Source: Bacteroidia bacterium
GTDB taxonomy: Bacteria; Bacteroidota; Bacteroidia; Palsa-965
DNA length: 64,000 nt
Reading direction: 5' to 3'
Assembly: GCA_025454955.1 (NCBI GenBank)
Contig: JALONL010000014.1
Location: 87,740-151,739 of the forward strand
The notes beneath the pieces were generated by a model. That model was not told where the DNA came from, made no database searches, and saw only the letters and a list, made by a program, of their open reading frames with translations. A program made the translations under genes and the position numbers. Below, piece after piece: positions 34,532 to 43,520 of this stretch. Each line of letters opens with the position of its first letter. Within the stretch, counting starts at the first letter, position 1.

Positions 34532-35743
34532 ATGGACGAAGATTTTGACAACGACATCAACGATGATCCTTCGGCCGATTATGAGCTGAGCGAAGAATCA
34601 ACACCTGAGGCCGAAGTGCCGCAAGTGGTGGCTGGTGCCGTGGACGAAACTTCGCCGGGCAAAAAGAAACGCCGCCGCCATCCGGTGCGCGAATGGGTAG
34701 AGGCTTTGCTGTTTGCCTTTTTCGGGGTGCTGCTGCTTAAACTCATCGTGTTTGAACCGTTTGCCATTCCTAGCGATTCAATGGACCGCACCCTGCAAAC
34801 CGGCGATTACATTATTGTAAACAAACTGGCTTACGGCGCACGCATGCCCATGACACCGCTGAGTTTGCCATTTGGCCACCAAACCATTGGCACCACCGGC
34901 CGCAAAGCTTATCTCGACTGGTGGAACTGGGGCTACCACCGCCTGCCCGGCTACAGCGAAGTGAAACTGAATGATGTAATAGTGTTTAACTTCCCGGCCG
35001 AAGATTTGTTTGCCCTGAACGGTCACACACACGAATATCCGGTTGATCACCGCACTTATTTTATTAAGCGCGTGGTGGCACTGCCGGGCGATACGCTTAC
35101 CATACGCGACAAGGAAGTATTTGTAAATGCCATTGGCCTTACCGCTCCGGGCAATTCGCTTTTCAATTACATCATTAAAATAGATTCGACCCGTGCCGAC
35201 AGTGTAAAACTAAAAGGCTTAGGGCTGATGCGCGAAAGCCGGCAGAGCCAGTATTTCCTTTACACCGTGGCCCTGCTCCCTCGTCAGGCCGATAGTTTGC
35301 GGCTTATCAAACAAATTACTTCGGTAGAGCCTGAAATATCGAAAGCAGGAAGTTACGACGAGCAGATTTTCCCGCACAATGAGTTTTACCCGTGGAATTT
35401 AGACAATTATGGTCCGCTGATAATTCCGCAGGAAGGCAAAACCATAAAGCTCACTGCACAAAATCTTCCGCTTTACCAGCGTGCCATTGTGTATTACGAG
35501 CACAACACCATAGAGCAGCGCGGCGATAGTTTATACATAAACGGCAAGCTCGATTCGAGTTATACGTTTAAGATGAACTATTACTTTGTAATGGGCGATA
35601 ACCGTCATTATTCGATGGATTCGCGCTACTGGGGTTTTGTGCCTGAAGATCATATTGTGGGCCGCGCCACGATGATTTTGTTTTCCTACGACCGCAAAAA
35701 CGGCAGTGTGCGCTGGAACCGCTGTTTTGAATCGGTTGACTGA
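34532..35743 (+). CDS. lepB: signal peptidase I, second copy
   Basis: 403 residues; starts 8 nt after the first lepB. An acidic, disordered N-terminus of 40 residues and a basic patch (KKKRRRHP) precede the membrane anchor (about 57-74). Catalytic Ser83 in AIPSDSMDRT and Lys179 in YFIKRVVALPGD; box E MGDNRHYSMDSRYWG. It lacks the DUF5684-like domain and the C-terminal anchor of the first copy, so the two paralogues probably differ in substrates or placement. Confidence 0.93.
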   Translation: MDEDFDNDINDDPSADYELSEESTPEAEVPQVVAGAVDETSPGKKKRRRHPVREWVEALLFAFFGVLLLKLIVFEPFAIPSDSMDRTLQTGDYIIVNKLAYGARMPMTPLSLPFGHQTIGTTGRKAYLDWWNWGYHRLPGYSEVKLNDVIVFNFPAEDLFALNGHTHEYPVDHRTYFIKRVVALPGDTLTIRDKEVFVNAIGLTAPGNSLFNYIIKIDSTRADSVKLKGLGLMRESRQSQYFLYTVALLPRQADSLRLIKQITSVEPEISKAGSYDEQIFPHNEFYPWNLDNYGPLIIPQEGKTIKLTAQNLPLYQRAIVYYEHNTIEQRGDSLYINGKLDSSYTFKMNYYFVMGDNRHYSMDSRYWGFVPEDHIVGRATMILFSYDRKNGSVRWNRCFESVD

Positions 35744-35755
35744 TACTTCTGCCCT

Positions 35756-36523
35756 ATGCCATTGGAATTGCTTTTGCTCATTGCCGCCGCATTTGCCGCA
35801 GGTTTTGTGGATGCGGTGGTGGGCGGCGGCGGGCTGATACAACTTCCCTCGTTTGTGCTGGCTTATCCGCAAATGCCTTTTGCCACGCTGCTGGGCACCA
35901 ACAAATTGGCCAGTTTTGCGGGCACCAGTGTGGCCACGGTGCGCTACATGCTCACTACAGCCGTGCCCTGGCGTATGATTTTGCCTGCGCTTATTGCGGC
36001 GTTAATTACGGCGTGGCTGGGTGCGCAGTTGGCCAGCCATTTAGACAAGGCACTGATGCGGCCCGTAGTACTGGTGCTGCTGGTGGCAGTGGCCATTTAT
36101 ACGTTTTTTAAAAAGGAGCTGGGGCAGCAGCGGCGCGCACAACCGCAGGGTACAAGGGCTTTGCTTCTTTCGCTGGGCACGGGGGCATTGCTGGGTTTGT
36201 ACGATGGCTTTTTCGGGCCGGGCACGGGGAGTTTTCTTATACTGATTTTTGTAGCGGTGTTTGGCTACGAGTTTTTAACGGCTTCGGTATGTGCCAAATT
36301 GGTGAACTGTGCCACTAATGTGGCTGCTCTTATTTATTTCGGAGTGCATGATAATATTAATTATGCCATTGCCATTCCGGTAGCGGCAAGCAATATGGCG
36401 GGCTCGTGGCTGGGAGCGCGCACGGCTTTGCGTAAGGGGAATAATTTTGTGCGGATATTCTTTCTTGTGGTAGTATGCGCATTAATTCTGCGCCTGGGCT
36501 ACGATGTGTGGGCAGGACGGTAA
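35756..36523 (+). CDS. TSUP (TauE/SafE) family permease
   Basis: 255 residues with about seven or eight hydrophobic segments. GFVDAVVGGGGLIQLPSFVL near the N-terminus and LGLYDGFFGPGTGSFL in the middle are the two repeated signatures of the family, which moves sulphite, sulphoacetate and similar organosulphur anions. Substrate not predictable. Starts 12 nt after the second lepB. Confidence 0.9.
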   Translation: MPLELLLLIAAAFAAGFVDAVVGGGGLIQLPSFVLAYPQMPFATLLGTNKLASFAGTSVATVRYMLTTAVPWRMILPALIAALITAWLGAQLASHLDKALMRPVVLVLLVAVAIYTFFKKELGQQRRAQPQGTRALLLSLGTGALLGLYDGFFGPGTGSFLILIFVAVFGYEFLTASVCAKLVNCATNVAALIYFGVHDNINYAIAIPVAASNMAGSWLGARTALRKGNNFVRIFFLVVVCALILRLGYDVWAGR

Positions 36524-36534
36524 ATGCACCGGAG

Positions 36535-36729
36535 TTAGTGCCCCCATACATGAAAGCGATCGTTGTATATGTGCTTGCGTTTATGCACATAAATGCGAAA
36601 GCCCATTTGGTTCCATTCGTTTTCAGAATGCGGCGGTTCTACATCGAGAATGAGGTGGTTCACTTCCTCGTGAACTGAATCCGGTCGTTGGGGGTTTTGC
36701 TTTGACCGGCCCTGTGGTTTTGCTTTCAT
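36535..36729 (-). CDS. small hypothetical protein, 64 aa
   Basis: ATG at 36729, stop at 36535. A basic, proline-rich N-terminus (MKAKPQGRSKQNPQRP) is followed by NHLILDVEPPHSENEWNQMG and FRIYVHKRKHIYNDRF, which read like a small folded domain. It lies alone on the minus strand in a 359-nt gap between two plus-strand genes. No family recognised; coding is likely but not sure. Confidence 0.45.
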   Translation of the reverse strand: MKAKPQGRSKQNPQRPDSVHEEVNHLILDVEPPHSENEWNQMGFRIYVHKRKHIYNDRFHVWGH

Positions 36730-36882
36730 GGCGCGGTGTTTTGGTGTACAGATGCAATTTAACGCGTACTCGGTTTAATGTCAATTTTTTAGCCGCATTT
36801 TCGACGAGTGGTTTTTGCACCGGATTTCAACAGGTAATGAACAGGTTTTTATGGTGCAATGTAAAATTTACATCTTTGGCCC

Positions 36883-37521
36883 ATGAGTGATGATGCTGCC
36901 ATATTTTCTTTACCCCTGCTGGGGCCTGTTCAGTGGTATTCGAAATGGCTGCTGCATGACGAAATTGTGATTGACATTGCGGGCCATTATGTAAAGCAAA
37001 CCTGGCGCAACCGCTACCGGATTGACGGGGCAAACGGCACGCAGGATTTAAGCATTCCGGTTATACTTCCTGCCTCCAAATCGGCCCAGCGCGATGTGCG
37101 TATTGACATGCATAACCGCTGGAATTTACAGCACTGGCGGGCTATACAGTCGGCATACGGCAAATCGCCCTATTTCGAGTTTTATGCCGATCATTTTGCG
37201 CGTTTTTACACTTCTCCCCTTCCCCACCGGCTGATTGATTTCAGCATTCCCCTGCTTGATCTTTCATTAAAGCTGTTGAAATGGAACCGCAGTTACCGGC
37301 TCATGGAAGTGTATGAACCGCATCCCGAGGGTAAGGATTACCGTTTGCTCATTGCACCTAAAATTCATCACGAAACAGATTCTGAATTTCTTGCAAAACC
37401 ATATACACAGGTTTTTTCTGATCGGTTTCCATTCCGCCCCAATTTGTCGGTAATTGATTTACTTTGCTGCACCGGCCCTTCGGCCGGTGAATACATCAAA
37501 CAATCCATTCACACACGATAA
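36883..37521 (+). CDS. WbqC-family protein
   Basis: 212 residues. LLGPVQWYSKWLLHDEIVID, QTWRNRYRIDGANGTQDLSI, HWRAIQSAYGKSPYFEFY and the closing VIDLLCCTGP are WbqC-like. WbqC proteins are found in O-antigen loci and next to lepB in Bacteroidota; enzymatic activity is unknown. The ATG at 36883 follows CATCTTTGGCCC closely, a near-consensus -7 box. Confidence 0.88.
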   Translation: MSDDAAIFSLPLLGPVQWYSKWLLHDEIVIDIAGHYVKQTWRNRYRIDGANGTQDLSIPVILPASKSAQRDVRIDMHNRWNLQHWRAIQSAYGKSPYFEFYADHFARFYTSPLPHRLIDFSIPLLDLSLKLLKWNRSYRLMEVYEPHPEGKDYRLLIAPKIHHETDSEFLAKPYTQVFSDRFPFRPNLSVIDLLCCTGPSAGEYIKQSIHTR

Positions 37522-37527
37522 ACACTT

Positions 37528-38070
37528 ATGCATCCTGCCGAAATATTATCACGCGGGCATTCAAAAGCCTTAGCCATGCAGGTGGTGAAATGGGTGGGCA
37601 ATGATGCTGAACGTTTTGCGGAGCTGGTGAAAATTTTTCTGGGGAAAGAAGTGAGGCTGAGTCAGCGTGCGGCAATGTCGGTAATGTGGTGTGCCGACAG
37701 AAATCCGGAATTGATAAAACCGTGGATCGGGAAATTTGTGGAGCGGCTTGGCAAAGCGGGCAATCACAGCGCAATAGACCGCAACATTGTTCGCATTTTG
37801 CAGTTTATGGACATTCCTGAAAAGTATGAAGGCAAACTGGCCGATAAATGCTTCTGTTTTTTGCAGGCGGCTGATACGCCAATAGCTGTGCGGGCTTTTG
37901 CAATGACAGTAGTGTTTAATATTGTAAAAAAGTACCCCGAAATGGCGCACGAGCTGGAGGTTGTTTTGCGCGAATGGCTGCCCAATGCATCGGCCGGTGA
38001 GGCCAACCGGGCGGGGAAAATTCTTGTGCAAATTGAAAAACTCAGGCACAAACACATTAAAGACCGGTGA
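37528..38070 (+). CDS. HEAT-like repeat protein, 180 aa
   Basis: All-helical protein without a signal peptide. Helix pairs such as RAAMSVMWCADRNPELIKPW and AVRAFAMTVVFNIVKKYPEM resemble HEAT/armadillo repeats. Often found in Bacteroidota as a gene of unknown role. Starts 6 nt after wbqC; followed by a GCCCTGC/GCAGGGA hairpin near 38088-38108. Confidence 0.65.
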   Translation: MHPAEILSRGHSKALAMQVVKWVGNDAERFAELVKIFLGKEVRLSQRAAMSVMWCADRNPELIKPWIGKFVERLGKAGNHSAIDRNIVRILQFMDIPEKYEGKLADKCFCFLQAADTPIAVRAFAMTVVFNIVKKYPEMAHELEVVLREWLPNASAGEANRAGKILVQIEKLRHKHIKDR

Positions 38071-38140
38071 AGTAAGCACAAAAACCGCCCTGCGTTCTGG
38101 CAGGGAACTGTATCTTTACGATCCATTTTAAAAGATCATT

Positions 38141-39793
38141 ATGTCGTCAGCCACAACCGATAAAATTGACATTGAATTTAACCGCAATGAAGACGCGCTG
38201 AAAATGCTTATTTCCGCCATGGAGCAGCGTTTTCAGAAAGTAGCACTGGGCGGAGGCAAAAGCCGTATTGAAAAGCAGCACGAGCAGGGCAAACTCACCG
38301 CCCGCGAGCGTATTGATTATTTGCTCGACAAAGATTCGCCGCGCATTGAGATTGGTGCTTTTGCCGGCGAAGATATGTATGCCGAGCATGGCGGCTGCCC
38401 CTCGGGCGGTGTGGTGGTTATGATTGGCTATGTAAAAAAGCAGCAATGCATTGTGGTAGCCAACGATGCCACGGTAAAAGCCGGAGCCTGGTTTCCGATT
38501 ACGGGCAAAAAGAACCTGCGGGCGCAGGAAATTGCCATGGAAAACCGCCTTCCCATTATTTACCTTGTGGACAGTGCGGGGGTGTATTTGCCCATGCAGG
38601 ATGAGATTTTCCCCGACAAGGAAAATTTTGGCCGCATTTTCCGTAACAATGCAATCATGTCGTCGGAAGGGATTTTGCAGATTGCGGCAATTATGGGTTC
38701 GTGTGTGGCGGGCGGCGCTTACCTGCCCATTATGAGCGACGAGGCCATGATTGTGGATAAAACAGGCACCATATTCCTTGCGGGCTCCTACCTTGTAAAA
38801 GCAGCCATTGGCGAAAGCATAGACAATGAAACGCTGGGCGGAGCAACCACGCATTGTGAAGTATCGGGCGTTACGGATTATAAGTGCAAGGATGATAAAG
38901 ACTGCCTCGACCGCATCCGTAACATTATGGACAAGGTAGGCGAATCGAATAAAGCCGGTTTCAGCCGCGCCACACCGCAACAGCCTAAGTTTGACCCAAA
39001 AGAAATTCTGGGCATTCTCCCCGACAGCCGCGACAAGTCCTACGACATGCGCGAAATTATAAATCGGCTTGTGGATGATTCGTCGTTTGAAGAATACAAG
39101 GAGCTTTACGGTCAAACCATACTCTGCGGCCTTGCACGAATAGACGGCTGGGCAGTGGGCATAGTGGCCAACCAGCGCAAAATGGTAAAAAGCAAGAAAG
39201 GCGAAATGCAGTTTGGCGGTGTAATTTATTCCGACTCGGCCGACAAGGCTGCCCGCTTTATCATGAACTGCAACCAGAAGAAAATTCCGCTCGTGTTTTT
39301 GCAGGATGCCACCGGCTTTATGGTAGGCTCGCGATCAGAACAGGGCGGTATTATTAAAGACGGTGCCAAACTGGTAAATGCCATGAGCAATTCGGTGGTG
39401 CCGAAATTTACTGTAATCATAGGCAACTCTTATGGTGCGGCCAACTACGCCATGTGTGGTAAGGCATACGATCCGCGTTTAATTGTAGGCTGGCCCACTG
39501 CTCAGATTGCAGTAATGGGCGGCTCGCAGGCCGCAAAAACGCTTCTTCAGATACAGGTAAGCACACTCAAGGCCAAAGGCCAGGAGCTTTCGAAAGAAGA
39601 TGAAGAGGCAATGTTCGAGAAAATACGTTCACGATACGAGTCGCAGATGTCGCCCTACTACGCCGCTGCAAGGCTCTGGGTTGATGCCATTATTCACCCG
39701 CTGGACACCCGCAAATGGATTTCAATGGGTATTGAGGCTGCCAACCATGCCCCAATTGCCAAACGTTACAATGTAGGCGTAATTCAAACCTGA
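38141..39793 (+). CDS. acyl-CoA carboxylase, carboxyltransferase (beta) subunit
   Basis: 550 residues, both crotonase-like carboxyltransferase halves. KLTARERIDYLLDKDS, EHGGCPSGGVVVMIGYV, GSCVAGGAYLPIMSDEAMIV and the second half QKKIPLVFLQDATGFMVGS, SYGAANYAMCGKAYDPRL. Length and motifs are nearest to methylcrotonyl-CoA/geranyl-CoA carboxylase beta; propionyl-CoA carboxylase is less likely. The biotin-carrying alpha subunit is not in the window. Own promoter-like box (TATCTTTACG) and strong terminator. Confidence 0.87.
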   Translation: MSSATTDKIDIEFNRNEDALKMLISAMEQRFQKVALGGGKSRIEKQHEQGKLTARERIDYLLDKDSPRIEIGAFAGEDMYAEHGGCPSGGVVVMIGYVKKQQCIVVANDATVKAGAWFPITGKKNLRAQEIAMENRLPIIYLVDSAGVYLPMQDEIFPDKENFGRIFRNNAIMSSEGILQIAAIMGSCVAGGAYLPIMSDEAMIVDKTGTIFLAGSYLVKAAIGESIDNETLGGATTHCEVSGVTDYKCKDDKDCLDRIRNIMDKVGESNKAGFSRATPQQPKFDPKEILGILPDSRDKSYDMREIINRLVDDSSFEEYKELYGQTILCGLARIDGWAVGIVANQRKMVKSKKGEMQFGGVIYSDSADKAARFIMNCNQKKIPLVFLQDATGFMVGSRSEQGGIIKDGAKLVNAMSNSVVPKFTVIIGNSYGAANYAMCGKAYDPRLIVGWPTAQIAVMGGSQAAKTLLQIQVSTLKAKGQELSKEDEEAMFEKIRSRYESQMSPYYAAARLWVDAIIHPLDTRKWISMGIEAANHAPIAKRYNVGVIQT

Positions 39794-39851
39794 TTGGGCG
39801 GGCAATATTTTAGTTTAGGGTAAATTCATTAATTACTAAGACATACCACGC

Positions 39852-39880
39852 AGGCGGTGAAAAGTTATTCACCGCCTTTT
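39852..39880 (+). terminator. terminator after the carboxylase gene
   Basis: 10-bp stem AGGCGGTGAA/TTCACCGCCT with a 6-nt loop, followed by TTT. Confidence 0.85.
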
Positions 39881-39975
39881 GCATTTGGTTCATCCCGGAA
39901 CTATTTTTAGCGCCATACGGGCATAGGCTTGTGACGGAACAGGGAACGGATGGTTGAATAAAAATTAACTTAAAG

Positions 39976-40518
39976 GTGAATATATGTTTGGAAATTTGGG
40001 ACGACGAGAGTACATTTGTGACGTATTATGGGGTGAGGAAGGAGGGGGCAGAATTGAATGAAACTGATCGTTTTCTTTTGAAGTATGAGAAAGATGAGCG
40101 ATACAAAGAAGCTGTGCAGCAACTGGTTAGCCTGTTGTTAAATGATATTGGGGAGAGGTTTGGGGCGAAACGTGTTTTCTTTAACCGGGATGAAGAAGGG
40201 GCGTTTGGTTTGCCTCCCAGGGGGAAAATACGGGTGCTGGACGAAGGCAGGGTTGGGTATGTGGAATTGCATTATCCGGAGTTTCCGCTCAGGCTTTATG
40301 CCATGCAGGTGGCGGGGCGGGAAGATTTGGTTGTACTGTTTGGCGGAGGGGCAAAAACTTCGCAGAAGAATATAGATAGTAAGGGGTTGCATGTGGCAAT
40401 GCAGGAGGCTAAAATGTTTGCGCGTAAAATTGATCTTGCCATCAGGAGTGGTGAGATTCGAATAAATGGCAGGAAGAGATGTTTGGAGGGTGATGAGGAG
40501 GAGATTGTTTTGTATTGA
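39976..40518 (+). CDS. candidate HigB/RelE-like toxin of a TAC locus
   Basis: 180 residues from a GTG start at 39976. The part GYVELHYPEFPLRLYAMQVA followed by DLVVLFGGGAKTSQ and a helix MQEAKMFARKIDLAI resembles the beta-sheet core and C-terminal helix of Gp49/HigB-type RelE-superfamily toxins (LRlfy...ivlLhgFxKK). This type of toxin cleaves mRNA at the ribosome. Family similarity is weak; the stronger argument is context: an XRE protein and a SecB-like chaperone follow. The gap to the XRE gene is 115 nt, so the link is likely but less tight than between the other two. Confidence 0.5.
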   Translation: MNICLEIWDDESTFVTYYGVRKEGAELNETDRFLLKYEKDERYKEAVQQLVSLLLNDIGERFGAKRVFFNRDEEGAFGLPPRGKIRVLDEGRVGYVELHYPEFPLRLYAMQVAGREDLVVLFGGGAKTSQKNIDSKGLHVAMQEAKMFARKIDLAIRSGEIRINGRKRCLEGDEEEIVLY

Positions 40519-40633
40519 GTTATTGAGGGGGTATTTGAGGGGAATTGTTTTGTGTGTATGTTTTATCCGGGTATTGTGTTTGAGTTTAATGGATGATCGT
40601 AGTAAATGATGATTAACTCTAAAAAGTAATAAA

Positions 40634-41029
40634 ATGAGAAGCAAAGTTGCTGCACGTATTTTAAATGAAACGCCCGAGGACGTAAAAATTTTTACTTCCT
40701 GGTACGCTGATATTGTGGTGCGCGTTCATGAGATTATGCGTGAGAAAAAAATTACTCAGAAGTCTCTTGCAGAGAAGATGGATAAAAAGCCATCGGAAAT
40801 AAGTAAATGGCTTTCGGGGGAGCATAATTTTACTTTGCGTTCTTTGGCAAAGCTGGAAGCGGAACTGGGAGTGCCCATACTTACTGTGGCCGGAGGTGAT
40901 GAAGACAAGCGTGCTGCCACACGGCAATTTTTGTATACTGTTCACAGGAAAAGTGATAAAGTATCAGCAGCATTTAACCGGCCAGAGGGGATGAGTGATG
41001 AGCCGGATGATCTTCAGACCACGGCATAA
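40634..41029 (+). CDS. XRE-family regulator, candidate antitoxin
   Basis: 131 residues. Helix-turn-helix at about 41-62 (TQKSLAEKMDKKPSEISKWL), typical of HigA-type antitoxins. The C-terminus from about residue 88 is a flexible tail rich in charged residues (DKRAATRQFLYTVHRKSDKV), which could be the chaperone-addiction segment found in TAC antitoxins. The stop overlaps the next gene's start by 1 nt (TAATG), so translation is coupled to the SecB-like gene. Confidence 0.75.
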   Translation: MRSKVAARILNETPEDVKIFTSWYADIVVRVHEIMREKKITQKSLAEKMDKKPSEISKWLSGEHNFTLRSLAKLEAELGVPILTVAGGDEDKRAATRQFLYTVHRKSDKVSAAFNRPEGMSDEPDDLQTTA

Positions 41030-41496
41030 TGAAAAAAACAATTCCCGAATTCTCGGCCAGTTTTATTACCCTTACCGAGCTTACTATTCCGGTGGTTTCG
41101 GTGGTAAGCGAATACGCTTTTACCCGATCGCAGGTGAGCAATTTTGAGATTAAGGCAGATTTCGATATTGCTATGGACCCGGCTGGTAAACAGATTAAGG
41201 CAGTACTTACACTTGATATTGAAACAAGGAGTGAAGCAGATGAGCAAAAAGAAGCCACGGGTAAGTTTGAATTCGTTTATATTTACCACGTAGAGCATCT
41301 GGAAAAATTCACGCAAAAAAGTAAGGGTAAAGCCTATAAAATGCGTCCGGTGCTGGCCAATTCAATTGCTGCAATCACCTATTCAACCACCCGAGGTGCA
41401 TTGTTTCAATTGGTAAAAGGTACAGCTTTGGAAAATTTTATTTTGCCGGTAATTGATCCGAACGAGTTGCTCAAGAAGTTTGGTTTCACACAATAG
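41029..41496 (+). CDS. SecB-like chaperone of a TAC locus
   Basis: 155 residues. The C-terminal half (ANSIAAITYSTTRGALFQLV, then LENFILPVIDPNELLKKF) has the SecB pattern of PxaRxxisxxxxxxxxPxxxLxPinxxxL. SecB itself is mostly proteobacterial; solitary SecB-like proteins beside an antitoxin are the third component of TAC systems such as Rv1957 of M. tuberculosis and CmdC. The chaperone is expected to stabilise the antitoxin. Confidence 0.7.
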   Translation: MKKTIPEFSASFITLTELTIPVVSVVSEYAFTRSQVSNFEIKADFDIAMDPAGKQIKAVLTLDIETRSEADEQKEATGKFEFVYIYHVEHLEKFTQKSKGKAYKMRPVLANSIAAITYSTTRGALFQLVKGTALENFILPVIDPNELLKKFGFTQ

Positions 41497-41500
41497 ACAT

Positions 41501-42295
41501 ATGAAAAAACCACCAGCGGAATACCGTGCCCCCAAGAGTTTGAATAAAGACAAGGCCAAACAGCAAACAGAGAAATGGGTAGAAGAAATTGGCCAGTTGC
41601 AGAAGATATTTCATGCCCAGGGCAAATTCAGTTTGCTTATTGTGCTTCAGGGGCTGGATGCATCGGGCAAAGACGGACTGATTGGCAAAGTATTCGATGC
41701 TATTAATCCGCTGGGATGTACCGTAAAAGCATTTAAAGCCCCAACTCCAGAAGAACGGGCGCACGACTTCCTCTGGAGGGTGCATGAGGCCACACCGGCG
41801 GCGGGTATGATTCAGATCTTTAACCGCTCGCATTATGAAGATGTGCTTGTGCCGTGGGTAGAAGGCTGGATTGACGAGAAAACACTGCTTAAACGCTACA
41901 AAGCCATCAATAATTTCGAGGAATTGCTTACCGATAACCAAACTGTGGTGCTGAAATTTATGCTCAACGTTTCGCGCGAGGAACAGCAGGAACGTTTAAT
42001 GGAGCGACGTACAGACCCCACGAAATTCTGGAAGCACAGCGATGGCGACTGGGAAACCGCCAAGAAGTATGATGCTTACATGCAGGCATACGCACGACTG
42101 CTTGATGCGTGCAATCAAGTGCCGTGGACGGTAGTTCCTGCCGATCAGAACTGGTATAAAGAATACGTGGTGGCGGGCAAAATTGCAGAAACCTTGCGCA
42201 AACTGCCGCTTGAATGGCCTGCACTTGAAAGTAACATGCCTGCGGTAAAGCCTGCTAAAACCAGCGAAAAAGGCCGCGCAAAGAAATCAAAATGA
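41501..42295 (+). CDS. polyphosphate kinase 2 family protein
   Basis: 264 residues from the ATG at 41501; the frame's first 16 codons lie inside the SecB-like gene and are excluded. Walker [11 protein letters not shown] (50-59), [14 protein letters not shown] (Walker B-like region) and [20 protein letters not shown] (lid). PPK2 enzymes move phosphate between polyphosphate and nucleotides (AMP, ADP or GDP); the class cannot be told. Basic C-terminal tail. Overlaps ridA-like gene by 4 nt. Confidence 0.92.
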   Translation: MKKPPAEYRAPKSLNKDKAKQQTEKWVEEIGQLQKIFHAQGKFSLLIVLQGLDASGKDGLIGKVFDAINPLGCTVKAFKAPTPEERAHDFLWRVHEATPAAGMIQIFNRSHYEDVLVPWVEGWIDEKTLLKRYKAINNFEELLTDNQTVVLKFMLNVSREEQQERLMERRTDPTKFWKHSDGDWETAKKYDAYMQAYARLLDACNQVPWTVVPADQNWYKEYVVAGKIAETLRKLPLEWPALESNMPAVKPAKTSEKGRAKKSK

Positions 42296-42675
42296 GCAAA
42301 AAACTAATTGCCGACGGTGTGCCGTGGGAAAGTATTGCAGGCTACTCGCGCGCAGTGCGTGTGGGCAATACCATTGAAGTAGCCGGCACCACCGCCTTTG
42401 CCGATGGAAAAGTGATTGCGCCCGGAGATATGTATGCTCAAACGCGTTTCGCGCTGCAAAAAATAGAACGTGCATTGCAACAGGCCGGAGCCTCATTACA
42501 CGATGTGGTGCGCACCCGTATGTTTGTGACCGATATTTCGCGCTGGGAAGAAGCGGCGCGGGCGCATGGCGAGTTTTTTGGCCAAATCCGTCCGGCTACC
42601 ACAATGGTTGAAGTAAGTAAGTTGATAGATGCGGAAATGCTGATTGAGATTGAGGCAACAGCAGTTGTGCAGTGA
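42292..42675 (+). CDS. RidA/YjgF-family protein
   Basis: 127 residues of the RidA fold. [60 protein letters not shown] and [20 protein letters not shown] follow the family signature. RidA hydrolyses reactive enamines/imines made by PLP enzymes; many homologues have other roles. The conserved Arg near residue 100 (RPATT) is present. Confidence 0.9.
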   Translation: MSKKLIADGVPWESIAGYSRAVRVGNTIEVAGTTAFADGKVIAPGDMYAQTRFALQKIERALQQAGASLHDVVRTRMFVTDISRWEEAARAHGEFFGQIRPATTMVEVSKLIDAEMLIEIEATAVVQ

Positions 42676-42679
42676 AAAA

Positions 42680-43357
42680 TTACTGCTTTACAAATTTTAC
42701 CACGGCCCTTTCCCCCTGCTCACTCTCAAATATTACCGAATAAAGCCCTGTTTCAAGCCGGGCTACATTTAGCTCCAATCGTGCATCGGCGGCAGATACT
42801 GCCTGAGTGTGTACAATTCTTCCCGCCACATCTGTAATCTGTAACTGACCTTCGCGGGGTGTATTCAGTTGTACATTAAGCCAATCGGCAGCGGGCGAAG
42901 GCCAGGAATTGAAGCTAATTGTACCTTGTTCGGGCACTGATGCCAGCACATCCACTACAAAACGAATATCAGTAAATGCAGCCGGCTGCCGGGTATCAAA
43001 CAAGCGCACCACCACATCGCCGGTGCCGCTGTTGCCGTAGGGATAAATGTGAATGTACACCAGATCGCTATCGCCGGGCAAAAGATTCCAGGTGGCGCTG
43101 TCGTCGGGAATGGCGAAGCAGTAATACTCTGTACAAACCGATGACCGCCACCAGCCGGGTATGTTTTCCTGCGCACGCACCCAGCGCAGGGGTAATGTAT
43201 CGCCGGAGGTGTTGTAAATTTTTGCATAGCCCGAAACAATGTCGGTGGCCTGTGCCGATCCGCTGAAATACACCACCGTATCAGTCACCGCAAAGGTTTG
43301 GGCACGCATAAACAACACTGCGAAGCAAAAACCAAACAACAGCCAGAGCTTTTTCAT
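42680..43357 (-). CDS. T9SS-exported protein with type A sorting domain
   Basis: 225 residues from the ATG at 43357 with signal peptide MKKLWLLFGFCFAVLFMRAQ. A beta-sandwich part (QATDIVSGYAKIYNTSGDTL) is followed by a C-terminal domain: SFNSWPSPAADWLNVQLNTP, LQITDVAGRIVHTQAV and LETGLYSVIFES, the type IX secretion sorting domain. The protein is expected to be secreted and lipid- or glycan-anchored on the cell surface. Convergent with the RidA gene, 4 nt apart. Confidence 0.85.
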   Translation of the reverse strand: MKKLWLLFGFCFAVLFMRAQTFAVTDTVVYFSGSAQATDIVSGYAKIYNTSGDTLPLRWVRAQENIPGWWRSSVCTEYYCFAIPDDSATWNLLPGDSDLVYIHIYPYGNSGTGDVVVRLFDTRQPAAFTDIRFVVDVLASVPEQGTISFNSWPSPAADWLNVQLNTPREGQLQITDVAGRIVHTQAVSAADARLELNVARLETGLYSVIFESEQGERAVVKFVKQ

Positions 43358-43402
43358 ACTCAAATATAGCCATAAAAAGCAAAGAAGGCTGCCCCGCCTA
43401 AT

Positions 43403-43423
43403 CATCCGTAATTGATACGGATG
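43403..43423. terminator. small hairpin downstream of hsp20
   Basis: CATCCGTA-ATTGA-TACGGATG, perfect 8-bp stem between the hsp20 stop and the start of the T9SS gene. Likely a terminator or an mRNA end-stabilising hairpin. Confidence 0.45.
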
Positions 43424-43520
43424 CAGACGAGACAACCTTCTGAAAAAGCCGGACTGTGTTTATGCCATCAACCAACCCCACAAGCAAAACGGCAAACAGC
43501 CCGGCAAAATGATGCCTTAA

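Noticed and set aside
38147..39115. 322-codon minus-strand frame in the carboxylase gene
   Set aside because: Shadow of the conserved carboxyltransferase gene on the plus strand.
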